DNA of 64,000 nt from CAZNVG01 sp964576475 (GTDB lineage Bacteria > Patescibacteriota > Saccharimonadia > Saccharimonadales > CAZNVG01). The translations under genes and the position numbers were made by a program. The DNA lies in the NCBI GenBank assembly GCA_964576475.1, contig CAZNVG010000002.1:1-64000 (forward strand), read 5' to 3'. Numbering within the stretch: the first letter of the stretch is position 1; the number at the start of each line of letters is the position of its first letter. Under the pieces are notes generated by a model. The model did no database searches and had not been told where the DNA came from. It was given only the letters and a program-made list of their open reading frames with translations. This document shows, one piece after another, positions 25,237-32,769 of the stretch.

Positions 25237-26259
25237 CTAGAGGACACCTTGTGGTACAACGCCAAGATCACGAAGCTTTGCGCGTTCGCGTACGAGCTCA
25301 GCTTGTGTTTCTTGCATTGGGAGATTATAACGATCACGCCACTTCAATCCTTGCACGATGTCGATATCGCCACCTGGCTGTGAAGTGACAGGGTAAGAGA
25401 ACACAACGCTGTGCGGAACGCCGTAACTGCCATCACTCAACACTCCCATTGATTGCCAGTGCTCGGAATTACTTCCACCCATCCAATCACGAGCGTGGTC
25501 AGCAGCAGCCTGCGCGGCTGACATTACAGATGATCCACCACGAGCTTTCAATACTGCACCACCACGTTTTGCTATCTTCTCTCGAAATTCTGCTTCCCAT
25601 TCCGGGGCCTCAGCGCCAAAGTAGGGCATCTTATCGACGGTTACATGTGTTAGGTCAGGAACCATGGTATCAGAGTGATTGCCCCAGATTATCATCTTGC
25701 CGATTCTTTCAACGTCCACATTAATGTAGCGGCCAAGGGCAGAGACTGCACGATTGTGATCGAGTCGTGTCATCGCAGTTATGCGGTCCCGAGGAACATC
25801 GGGCGCGTTAGCGATTGTTATCAGTGCATTTGAGTTTGCTGGGTTTCCGACTACCAATACTCGAACATCGTCAGCAGCATTATCGTTAATTGCTCGTCCT
25901 TGCTCAACAAATATCGGTGCGTTCGCTTCAAGCAGATCGGCTCTACTCATTCCTTCTTTTCGAGGCATACCTGCTAACAGAAAAGCAAAATTCACACCAT
26001 CAAACGCCTCATCAAGGCTTGCTGTAATCGCAATGTTACCGAGATGTTTAGAGCCAAGATCCTCGAGCTCCATAGCTACGCCCTCAAGTCTATCAAGTGC
26101 TTGCGGCAAATCGAGTAGATGGAGATTGATTTTATGGTCACTTCCGTGCGACCCCTCAAAAACACTACCGTTCAGTAGCTGAGGTAGCAGGGAATATCCT
26201 ATCTGGCCAGCAGCTCCAGTTATCGCGACGTCGATTTCTTGTGATCTCTCAACTCTCAT
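25237..26259 (-). CDS. mdh: malate dehydrogenase (LDH-like cytosolic type)
   Basis: 340 residues. Interconverts malate and oxaloacetate with NAD(H). Rossmann motif VAITGAAGQIGYSLL (about 8-22), LLDLPQ (about 45-50), the mobile loop LLAGMPRKEGMSRADLL with substrate Arg residues, VVGNPANSNAL, TRLDHNRA (Arg-Asp), and the catalytic His in IIWGNHSDTM. GAAGxI and GMPRKEGMxR place it in the cytosolic/Thermus-type group. Promoter: TGATATAAT about 30 nt upstream on the minus strand. No other TCA-cycle gene is in the window. Confidence 0.93.
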   Translation of the reverse strand: MRVERSQEIDVAITGAAGQIGYSLLPQLLNGSVFEGSHGSDHKINLHLLDLPQALDRLEGVAMELEDLGSKHLGNIAITASLDEAFDGVNFAFLLAGMPRKEGMSRADLLEANAPIFVEQGRAINDNAADDVRVLVVGNPANSNALITIANAPDVPRDRITAMTRLDHNRAVSALGRYINVDVERIGKMIIWGNHSDTMVPDLTHVTVDKMPYFGAEAPEWEAEFREKIAKRGGAVLKARGGSSVMSAAQAAADHARDWMGGSNSEHWQSMGVLSDGSYGVPHSVVFSYPVTSQPGGDIDIVQGLKWRDRYNLPMQETQAELVRERAKLRDLGVVPQGVL

Positions 26260-26381
26260 AAAAACACCTCTTCTTATGTCACTATTATATCATATTTTTG
26301 TCCAAATACCATGCCTTGTTGTTTTTATGATCTTGCCCTACAGTTCTAAGCATAAGCATTTATGACAAAAAGGAGCTATTC

Positions 26382-26636
26382 ATGGCAGCAAAGAAGTCGA
26401 CAAAAAAGTCTAAAACTAATGGTAAATTAAGCACCTACACACAGCTAAAAGAAGCAGCGCAGTTACTCACCATGTCATCGGCAGTACTCTATGGTCTACT
26501 TGGTGTGGCTGTATGGCTTGCGCCGGACAATGCTCCTAGCTGGTCGGGTGATGCAGGAAATGCCCTACTGGTAGCTACGATGGTAGGCGGCATGAGCATG
26601 GGGCTACTCTATCTGGCAGACATTGCCAGAAAATAA
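26382..26636 (+). CDS. small membrane protein (84 aa)
   Basis: Not recognised. A Lys/Thr-rich N-terminus (AAKKSTKKSKTNG) is followed by two hydrophobic segments (about 30-46 and 60-80), so both ends should face the cytoplasm. AAAGGAG precedes the ATG. It is divergent from mdh. The short hairpin topology could suit a membrane-associated regulator, but nothing specific supports that. Confidence 0.6.
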   Translation: MAAKKSTKKSKTNGKLSTYTQLKEAAQLLTMSSAVLYGLLGVAVWLAPDNAPSWSGDAGNALLVATMVGGMSMGLLYLADIARK

Positions 26637-26639
26637 GAT

Positions 26640-27614
26640 CTATTTGATGATCTTAAACTTCTCAAGATCTACCCACCAAACAACATTGTCAGCATTTTCA
26701 AAAAAAGTACCGTCGCTCGTAGAGGCTAGTATTTGTTCTGTCTTAACTATAGCTGGCTGACTCGGACCATCTTTCATACTTGGAGCATGTACTGTTAGTT
26801 GAGTGCCTCCCCGCAGCGACATGCGAGCATAACCTGAACGCGAGTCACCAAACCAGCTGTCTTTTTCAACTTCACATGCGCCGGAATCAGGATCTATAAC
26901 TTTAAGTTTAAGATGACGCTCTTCTTTACCCGACTGATAGTACCCATAATAATTATTTGAATCGATACGTGCATCCTTGGGCTTTGAGAACGCAATTTTA
27001 AGAACATCTCCCGGTTCGAGCGATGAGACTAGTATAATCTCTGTCTTTTTCGCTTCTTCTCGTAACTCCTGAGCTCGTACTTTCATCTGCTCTCGTCGTA
27101 GCTTCTTGTTGCCAACCGCTTCTCTGCGTTCTCGTTCTTGCTGCTCGAGAAATTCTACTACTGCTCGCTCTTCTTCTGCGTCAATTTGTTTTTGCGCAAG
27201 TCTAATAAGTTCTTTGGCGGATTTTCTACCGAGTCTGTCACGAACCTCTAGTCGATAGGACTCCGCTTCATTTTCGCGGTATGCCGCAAGCGCAGCAACA
27301 GCGATTTCCTCGGCTGCAACACTTGCTTCCTCGGCAATTGCACTGCGCTCAGCTTCGATCAGTGCGGCCGAGCGAGTCTCCGCGATACGATCTATTTCTT
27401 TCGCACGCTCTGACTCAATTCGCTCAGTAACGGCCTGATCAATCGCTTGACTAACGCTACCAGCAAATGGACCGTCGATCATTGTCTCAACTTCATCCCG
27501 AATTTGCAGCCCAATCTTATAAAACGGATCTTCATTTAACTCAACGAGTTGCGCCTGCAACCCTTGGTTTTCTGATTCTAGCTCCTGAATACGAGCGGCT
27601 TTTTTACCAAACAT
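26640..27614 (-). CDS. coiled-coil protein with C-terminal beta domain (paralog of 44300-45616)
   Basis: 324 residues. Residues about 5-30 form a short heptad stretch, 65-200 a long Glu/Arg/Ala-rich helix, and about 200-324 a beta-rich domain with DVLKIAFSKPKD, WFGDSRSGYARMSLRGG and VVWWVDLEKFKII. The DSRS-x-Y ... G-x-x-(L/I)-x-V motif also occurs in the protein at 44300-45616, which has the same coiled-coil plus C-terminal-domain layout. No signal peptide or membrane segment. Function unknown; a scaffold or envelope-associated filament protein is speculation. Confidence 0.65.
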   Translation of the reverse strand: MFGKKAARIQELESENQGLQAQLVELNEDPFYKIGLQIRDEVETMIDGPFAGSVSQAIDQAVTERIESERAKEIDRIAETRSAALIEAERSAIAEEASVAAEEIAVAALAAYRENEAESYRLEVRDRLGRKSAKELIRLAQKQIDAEEERAVVEFLEQQERERREAVGNKKLRREQMKVRAQELREEAKKTEIILVSSLEPGDVLKIAFSKPKDARIDSNNYYGYYQSGKEERHLKLKVIDPDSGACEVEKDSWFGDSRSGYARMSLRGGTQLTVHAPSMKDGPSQPAIVKTEQILASTSDGTFFENADNVVWWVDLEKFKIIK

Positions 27615-27766
27615 GAAACATATAATACACTATTTTGTAACTTTTTGCACCATTAGGTTATTGAATCCTTATGATCTTTTCATCACTAGGCATAGATCTA
27701 TATACCTTTATTAGAACAGTACGGTAATAGTTTTGTTTATTACTCAGGAGTCTCTGTTATGTAATA

Positions 27767-27795
27767 TTGATTTATTGTCACAATCGTGGCATAAT
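27767..27795 (+). promoter_or_regulatory. promoter of the SDR cassette (TTGATT-17-CATAAT)
   Basis: -35 at 27767-27772, -10 at 27790-27795. Predicted +1 near 27802, exactly at the hairpin GTCTA-AAT-TAGAC (27802-27814). The rest of 27615-27766 is AT-rich and carries the divergent promoter of the coiled-coil gene. Confidence 0.6.
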
Positions 27796-27801
27796 TTGCA
27801 A

Positions 27802-27824
27802 GTCTAAATTAGACGATTCTCGAG
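27802..27824 (+). promoter_or_regulatory. 5'-terminal hairpin and end-complementary segment, SDR cassette
   Basis: GTCTA (27802-27806) pairs with TAGAC (27810-27814). The next ten bases GATTCTCGAG (27815-27824) match the complement of CTCAAGAATC (28595-28604), just after the stop codon, at 9 of 10 positions. Confidence 0.5.
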
Positions 27825-27842
27825 TGAAGGGACTTTTACAAC

Positions 27843-28583
27843 ATGGATCAACTTGCAGACCATGGCTTGCACGGCAAGGTTGCAGTGGTCACAGGAGCTC
27901 TCGGCAGCCTTGGCGTCGAGATCTGTGACGCACTGCGCGACGTCGGCGCAACCGTCGTTCGGGTCGACATGAAGCCACCAGCTTCGTTCTCGGAACCGAT
28001 CGACGACTACTACGAGATGAGCATCACCGATCCCGAAGATGTGCAGCGCACGTTCCGAGAGATCGCGCAGCGTTACCGCAGCCTCGACATCCTCATCAAC
28101 TGCGCCGGCATCACCCACAACGCGTGGTTGCTGAAGACGACACCCGAGGACTTCGAACATGTCATGCTCATCAACGTGATCGGCACCTTCAACTGTCTGA
28201 GAGAGGCAGCTGGAATCATGAAGGAGCGCAACATCGCCGGACACATCGTGAACTTCAGCAGCATCGCTGCGGAAGGCAACCCCGGACAGGTCGCCTACTC
28301 GGCCAGCAAGGCAGCTGTCGAGTCGATGACCGCCGTCGCAGGCAAGGAGCTCGGAAAGTTCGGTATTCGCGTCAACGCGCTCGCTCCCGGACTCGTCGCC
28401 GAGACTGGCATGGCCGCCACTGTGCCGGATGCCAATCGAGACATCATGGTCGCCATGACTCCGGTCGGCCACCTCGCCAACAAGCGAGACATCGCCAACG
28501 TGGTGTGGTTCCTTGTCAGCGGCATGGCCGACCACATCACGGGCGCAACCATCCCCGTCACCGGAGGTCTTCACCTCCCGTAA
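27843..28583 (+). CDS. short-chain dehydrogenase/reductase
   Basis: 246 residues, normal for classical SDRs. The nucleotide-binding motif TGALGSLG (about 17-24), NCAGI (about 86-90), catalytic Ser in NFSSIAAEG (about 137-145) and YSASK (about 152-156) are all in place, and the protein ends with the usual VTGGLHLP. The substrate cannot be told; the sequence resembles 3-oxoacyl-ACP reductase or sugar dehydrogenase types. Strongly GC-rich codon use, unlike both neighbours, and sits alone in an AT-rich intergenic zone with its own promoter and 3' stem-loop: a transferred single-gene cassette. Confidence 0.9.
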   Translation: MDQLADHGLHGKVAVVTGALGSLGVEICDALRDVGATVVRVDMKPPASFSEPIDDYYEMSITDPEDVQRTFREIAQRYRSLDILINCAGITHNAWLLKTTPEDFEHVMLINVIGTFNCLREAAGIMKERNIAGHIVNFSSIAAEGNPGQVAYSASKAAVESMTAVAGKELGKFGIRVNALAPGLVAETGMAATVPDANRDIMVAMTPVGHLANKRDIANVVWFLVSGMADHITGATIPVTGGLHLP

Positions 28584-28641
28584 CGAGCTCTGCGCTCAAG
28601 AATCTGGAAGGAGACCAGACAAACCTCCACACAGGAGTGGT

Positions 28642-28688
28642 GTGCAGGAACGCGTATTGGTTCAACCAATGCACAAGCGTTCCTGCAC
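28642..28688 (+). ncRNA. 3' compound stem-loop E3
   Basis: GTGCAGGAACGC (28642-28653) pairs perfectly with GCGTTCCTGCAC (28677-28688). The loop carries its own hairpin ATTGGT/ACCAAT (28656-28670). Two smaller hairpins, CTGG/CCAG (28605-28619) and CTCC/GGAG (28625-28637), lie between the stop codon and this stem. Confidence 0.65.
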
Positions 28689-28762
28689 CCCTCCGAAAAT
28701 TATGACAAGTGTTTCAAATTTATAACCACACGTGTACATTGAAGTGATAAAGAGGATCTACT

Positions 28763-28885
28763 ATGTATCTAGCCCACCACACATTACTTCATTCACTAGT
28801 TACGCTGTCGCCACTACATATAGTGTTAGCTATAGCTATAGTGTCGATCTCGGCAAAATTAATACTTTCATGGAGTAAGCATTGA
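28763..28885 (+). CDS. tiny membrane-type protein (40 aa)
   Basis: MYLAHHTLLHSLVTLSPLHI, then a hydrophobic stretch (VLAIAIVSISAKLIL) and a basic end WSKH: one membrane segment. AGAGG lies 8 nt upstream. Its stop overlaps the sodC ATG by one base (TGATG), so it is coupled to sodC. The start resembles the partial ORF at 63916 (MHYLAHQEAFH): both have M-(H)-Y-L-A-H and a His around position 10. Function unknown; His-rich N-termini suggest metal binding. Confidence 0.55.
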   Translation: MYLAHHTLLHSLVTLSPLHIVLAIAIVSISAKLILSWSKH

Positions 28886-29415
28886 TGAACATACAACTTT
28901 CTGCAGAAAATAAAAAAACTACGAAAACGGCACGCGCCTCCTTGTCCGGAACCGGCCTGCAGGGCGAGGCAGTATTTAGCGAATACGATATAGACGGCTG
29001 GAAGTATGTTCACATCCGTGTAGACATATCGGGCGACTCCAAAATACTCACCCCAGGCCTACACGCCTGTCATATTCACGAAAAAGGCGACTGTGAATGC
29101 GAGGGCTTTAAATGCGCTGGTGGGCATTTTGATCCAGGCCCCAGTGGCAACAGCGACCCTGATGCAAATCACGGCTATCATGCAGGGGACTTACCGAACA
29201 TACTTGTAGATGAAACCGGCAAGGGAACTATGGAAACTATCACTACTCGAATAACTCTGTCTGACGGCCCGGTATCGATTCTTGGTCGTGAATCTGCACC
29301 AGAAGGCACCTCAATTATGGTACATGCAAACGAAGACCCTTATACTCCAGGAGATTCAGGCTCTGGCTACAGTGGTGGACCTCGCTTAGCTTGCGGGAAA
29401 ATTGTTGCTGACTAA
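28885..29415 (+). CDS. sodC: Cu/Zn superoxide dismutase, without signal peptide
   Basis: 176 residues. Metal ligands are recognisable: HACHIHEKGDC (about 61-71), GGHFDPG (about 80-86), HGYHAGDLPN (about 97-106) and IMVHANEDPY (about 150-159), followed by GPRLACGKI with the disulfide Cys and active-site Arg. The enzyme dismutates superoxide. Bacterial SodC is normally exported, but this one starts MNIQLSAENKKTTK with no signal sequence, so it is either cytosolic or exported by an unusual route. ATG at 28885 is chosen; a TTG one codon earlier is possible. Confidence 0.93.
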   Translation: MNIQLSAENKKTTKTARASLSGTGLQGEAVFSEYDIDGWKYVHIRVDISGDSKILTPGLHACHIHEKGDCECEGFKCAGGHFDPGPSGNSDPDANHGYHAGDLPNILVDETGKGTMETITTRITLSDGPVSILGRESAPEGTSIMVHANEDPYTPGDSGSGYSGGPRLACGKIVAD

Positions 29416-29418
29416 GTT

Positions 29419-31023
29419 TTACTGCGGCTTTTGAGCTACAAGCATGATGTTTGTATCAGGGCTGGGCATAGGTTCTAGTTCACCCTTTGCGTTCTTATGG
29501 AAAACCTTTGCAGCTGGTGCAAACCTGTTTTCAATCAGCCATGGGTTCTGTATTGGCTTTGAGGCTTCATGAACTTCAAAGCCGACTTCCTTCACAGCCG
29601 CCGTCCAATCATCAAAATTCCAGAAGCAAAATCTTTCGTGCATTTCAGAATGCCAACTATCATGGTAGTCTTTTTTAGCTAAGAAGTCACAGAGGTCAGC
29701 ATTGCGCATAGTGAAATATGTTTGTCCATCAATTTGCTCAGTGTCGTAGCTCATTTGATCACCTTCTTCGGCTCTAAAATCTTTTGCAAAACGCAAGAAC
29801 CGCGACTTTGTCGATAGGCTCATTAGAAATTCGCTCAAACCTTTTTCGTCCAGCTCAGGGAATAACTCGCTCGGATTCTCGCCGTCGTCTTCTGTAAATT
29901 GCACATACACAGTATCGTCTTTTTCTGCAGGGCCAGAGACATCAAAGTTAATGTACACACCTCCCGGTGCGAGCATGTCATACATTCGACGCAAAAACTC
30001 GAGCAGTGAATCACGCCCAAGATAAGACTCAATCTCATGAGTTAGCGCCATTGTGATTGCGGTGTTCAGCGAGTTGCTCGGAAATATGGTGCTACGCATA
30101 ATATTTCTCTGATAGAAAAAGACATTAGCATTACCAAACTCACCGTTGCTCTTACGTTGTTCGCATATCTCAAAAAGTGGTCGGGCAGCCTCAACTCCAT
30201 AAAAGTCCGACTCAAACAGCTCGGGAACTTCCGCTAGTAACTTGAGTGTTTGTCCGGTCGCACAACCTATATCCAGTATTCTGCCTGGTCGCACAAACGG
30301 TGCAAATTGATCTACTTTACGGAACGCATTGTCTTCAAAAGCAGCACGATACGTTTGATAATCACGCGTTTCAGTAATATCACCATCCGACGATGATACG
30401 AGCGGGTCTTGATGGATTTCAACTATTAAATCACCCAGACCATATCGCTCAAAGTGCTCTAAGCAATCTGGTTGTAGCTCATCTATGACGATGCCGTTAC
30501 TGCGCCACTCGGCGCCTGATCGTATTATCTCTTCAACCACATCCCATGGTCGTCTCGACAATGCGGCACCCGTTTCAATGTCCTTAAGTTCGACAGGCAC
30601 GATTTTATATCCAAGTTTTTCGTACTGCTCAATTACGCTCGGCGTCGAGCAAGCCACAAGTGTATTGTCTGGTGTCATTTTGACTCGTCCGCGACTTTGG
30701 AGATAGATTTCCTCGATTAGATAATGCGCAAAGTCTTTCTTGAAGTCGCGGTTCGGCACCAGATAACTTTGTGTCGCCACGGGCAGCGACAGGGAAGCAA
30801 CTTCAAGCATGCTCAGTCGTCGATATCCAGGGACTGGGTTACGGCGAGTGTTCGAATGATTTGCAGAAGTGATAGCCCAAATGACTTGTGGTGATCGCGT
30901 CAGAGTCTCTATATTGCCCGCAAGTGTCGTGAAGCTTTTTTTCTCTAGATGTGTGCGCAGATATTCAAACTGAAACTTCGTAATGGCATGGTGTCGACCT
31001 GGAAAGAGAATATATTGATACAT
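29419..31023 (-). CDS. fusion of NMNAT-like nucleotidyltransferase domain and SAM methyltransferase
   Basis: 534 residues. The N-terminus ILFPGRHHAITKFQ, then WAITSANHSNTRRNPVPGYR (about 49-68), resembles the nucleotidyltransferase fold of archaeal-type NMN adenylyltransferases (GRFQPxHxGH ... GSAQxSHTxxNP). The HxGH motif is altered, so activity is uncertain. The C-terminal half (about 230-534) is a class I methyltransferase with ILDIGCATGQTLKLL (about 243-257), YGVEAA, an acidic motif II and LAPGGVYINFD. No family name known to me covers both halves. It is convergent with sodC (3 nt apart). Confidence 0.7.
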   Translation of the reverse strand: MYQYILFPGRHHAITKFQFEYLRTHLEKKSFTTLAGNIETLTRSPQVIWAITSANHSNTRRNPVPGYRRLSMLEVASLSLPVATQSYLVPNRDFKKDFAHYLIEEIYLQSRGRVKMTPDNTLVACSTPSVIEQYEKLGYKIVPVELKDIETGAALSRRPWDVVEEIIRSGAEWRSNGIVIDELQPDCLEHFERYGLGDLIVEIHQDPLVSSSDGDITETRDYQTYRAAFEDNAFRKVDQFAPFVRPGRILDIGCATGQTLKLLAEVPELFESDFYGVEAARPLFEICEQRKSNGEFGNANVFFYQRNIMRSTIFPSNSLNTAITMALTHEIESYLGRDSLLEFLRRMYDMLAPGGVYINFDVSGPAEKDDTVYVQFTEDDGENPSELFPELDEKGLSEFLMSLSTKSRFLRFAKDFRAEEGDQMSYDTEQIDGQTYFTMRNADLCDFLAKKDYHDSWHSEMHERFCFWNFDDWTAAVKEVGFEVHEASKPIQNPWLIENRFAPAAKVFHKNAKGELEPMPSPDTNIMLVAQKPQ

Positions 31024-31064
31024 CTACCATGCAATATAACACGACTCGCCATTTGCTTATGCTT

Positions 31065-31073
31065 TGCTATACT
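31065..31073 (+). promoter_or_regulatory. extended -10 promoter (TGC-TATACT)
   Basis: Upstream of the Abhydrolase_9 gene; predicted leader about 28 nt. Confidence 0.55.
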
Positions 31074-31107
31074 GAAGCTAGATAAAAACCAAGATCGCAC
31101 CGTATCC

Positions 31108-32769
31108 ATGGCTAAGCGCACAAAGAAAAAATCTCGATTCAACCTTCTCAAACTATTTCGATATAACTACGTCGGCTTAACCTTAAGTCTACTTTTTTTC
31201 TTTGCATCCCTGACTCCTTCTTTACTTCCAAGGCCTTGGTTACATCAGGGTATCATTAGTGGCATATTTGCAAGTGTTGGATACGGTTGTGGGGTAGTCA
31301 TTAGTTGGTGCTGGCGACGATACGTCCGCAAAGAGCTTTCTGCGCGCACGAAAAAGATAGTGTGGATCATAACATTGGTGAGTATAATTCCTTTTCTTTT
31401 GTTCGTATTACATGTGGGCTGGAATTGGCAAAACGAGGTTCGCGAACTCGTAGGCAAACCCATTCAGCAGAAAACATCATATACGAGACAGTTGCTAGTC
31501 ACGGCATTAACCGTTTTTATCGTGGTGAAGATATTCCAGCTAGGTTATGCATGCGCGCAAAGATTACAGAAAAAAACAGATCGTTGGCTGCCAGCTAACG
31601 TCGCATGGGCAATAAGTATTTTGATAACAATCATGCTTGGCTGGGGGATCGTCAAAGGTGTTATTTTCCGCAGCTTCGTCGGTCTATCATCAAGAAATTA
31701 CGGCGCGGCAAATAGGCGAATACAAACCGATCTCGTGCAGCCTACTAGTGCTTTTCGAAGTGGCAGCAATGACTCTCTGGCGTCTTGGGAAACGCTCGGA
31801 AAACAAGGTCGTAAGTTCGTAGCAGGCGGCCCAACACAGGAACAACTACAGACTTTTAACGCAGAGCAACCAAAGCTGTCAGTGCGTGCCTACGCAGGAC
31901 TAGATTCCGCACCGGACGCGAAATCTCGCGCCAAGTTAGTAGTCGATGAGCTCAATCGAACAGACGCGTTCTCAAGACCGGTGCTTGTTGTCGTCACAGC
32001 GACAGGGACAGGCTGGGTTAACCCAGAGTCAGTCGACGCACTCGAATACATGTATAACGGCAATATAGCTATCGCCTCTATGCAGTATTCATTCCTTCCG
32101 AGCTGGATTTCATTCAGTGCCGATAAAGATAATGCGCGAGAAGCAGGACGTGAGCTATTCAATCAGATCTATGATCAATGGCAAACCTTGCCGCAACAAT
32201 CCAGACCAAAACTACTCGTGTTCGGTCTTAGCTTGGGCGCATTTGGCGGACAAACTGCCTTTAGCGGAGAACAAGATCTACAAAATAGAACCGACGGTGC
32301 ATTGTTCTTGGGATCACCCAATTCCTCGCAGCTATGGCGCGACTTTGAGCACCACAGAGTTTCGGGCACACCAGAACGTACTCCGGTATTTGATAACGGC
32401 AAGACCGTCCGATTTGCTGATGAGCCATCTGAACTATCTGAGAATGCCGAATCTTGGTCTAAACCGCGTGTCGTTTTTCTACAACATGCTTCAGATCCAA
32501 TTGTCTGGTGGAGCCCAAAGTTGTTGTTTGATAGGCCTGACTGGCTCGGTGAGTCAAAAGGTAACGACGTTTCTCGTCACATGCACTGGATCCCTGTACT
32601 TACGTTTCTGCAAGTGTCGATAGATCAATTCTTTGGCACGACAGTACCCGATGGGCACGGACACAGTTACGGGGGCGAACCTGCAGAGGCTTGGAGCTAC
32701 ATACTGCCACCTGCCAACTGGAACGAGCAGAAAACTCAGAATCTGCGCACCATCCTTGACGCCTATTAA
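31108..32769 (+). CDS. membrane alpha/beta-hydrolase (Abhydrolase_9 family)
   Basis: 553 residues from MAKRTKKKSRF. About four membrane segments occupy residues 20-210, beginning with SLTPSLLPRPWLHQGIISG, the signature of the Abhydrolase_9 N-terminal domain common in Actinobacteria. The C-terminal catalytic domain has VVTATGTGWVNPESVDALEY, a nucleophile motif FGLSLGAFGG (GxSxG, about 372-381), an Asp in HASDPIVWW, and a late HGHSYGG. Substrate unknown; lipid or cell-envelope ester hydrolysis is plausible. It overlaps carB at the 3' end by 4 nt (convergent). Confidence 0.82.
   Translation: MAKRTKKKSRFNLLKLFRYNYVGLTLSLLFFFASLTPSLLPRPWLHQGIISGIFASVGYGCGVVISWCWRRYVRKELSARTKKIVWIITLVSIIPFLLFVLHVGWNWQNEVRELVGKPIQQKTSYTRQLLVTALTVFIVVKIFQLGYACAQRLQKKTDRWLPANVAWAISILITIMLGWGIVKGVIFRSFVGLSSRNYGAANRRIQTDLVQPTSAFRSGSNDSLASWETLGKQGRKFVAGGPTQEQLQTFNAEQPKLSVRAYAGLDSAPDAKSRAKLVVDELNRTDAFSRPVLVVVTATGTGWVNPESVDALEYMYNGNIAIASMQYSFLPSWISFSADKDNAREAGRELFNQIYDQWQTLPQQSRPKLLVFGLSLGAFGGQTAFSGEQDLQNRTDGALFLGSPNSSQLWRDFEHHRVSGTPERTPVFDNGKTVRFADEPSELSENAESWSKPRVVFLQHASDPIVWWSPKLLFDRPDWLGESKGNDVSRHMHWIPVLTFLQVSIDQFFGTTVPDGHGHSYGGEPAEAWSYILPPANWNEQKTQNLRTILDAY

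Noticed and set aside
27804..28574. Minus-strand open frame opposite the SDR gene
   Set aside because: Same antisense effect of GC-rich codons; the plus strand encodes a complete SDR with all motifs.
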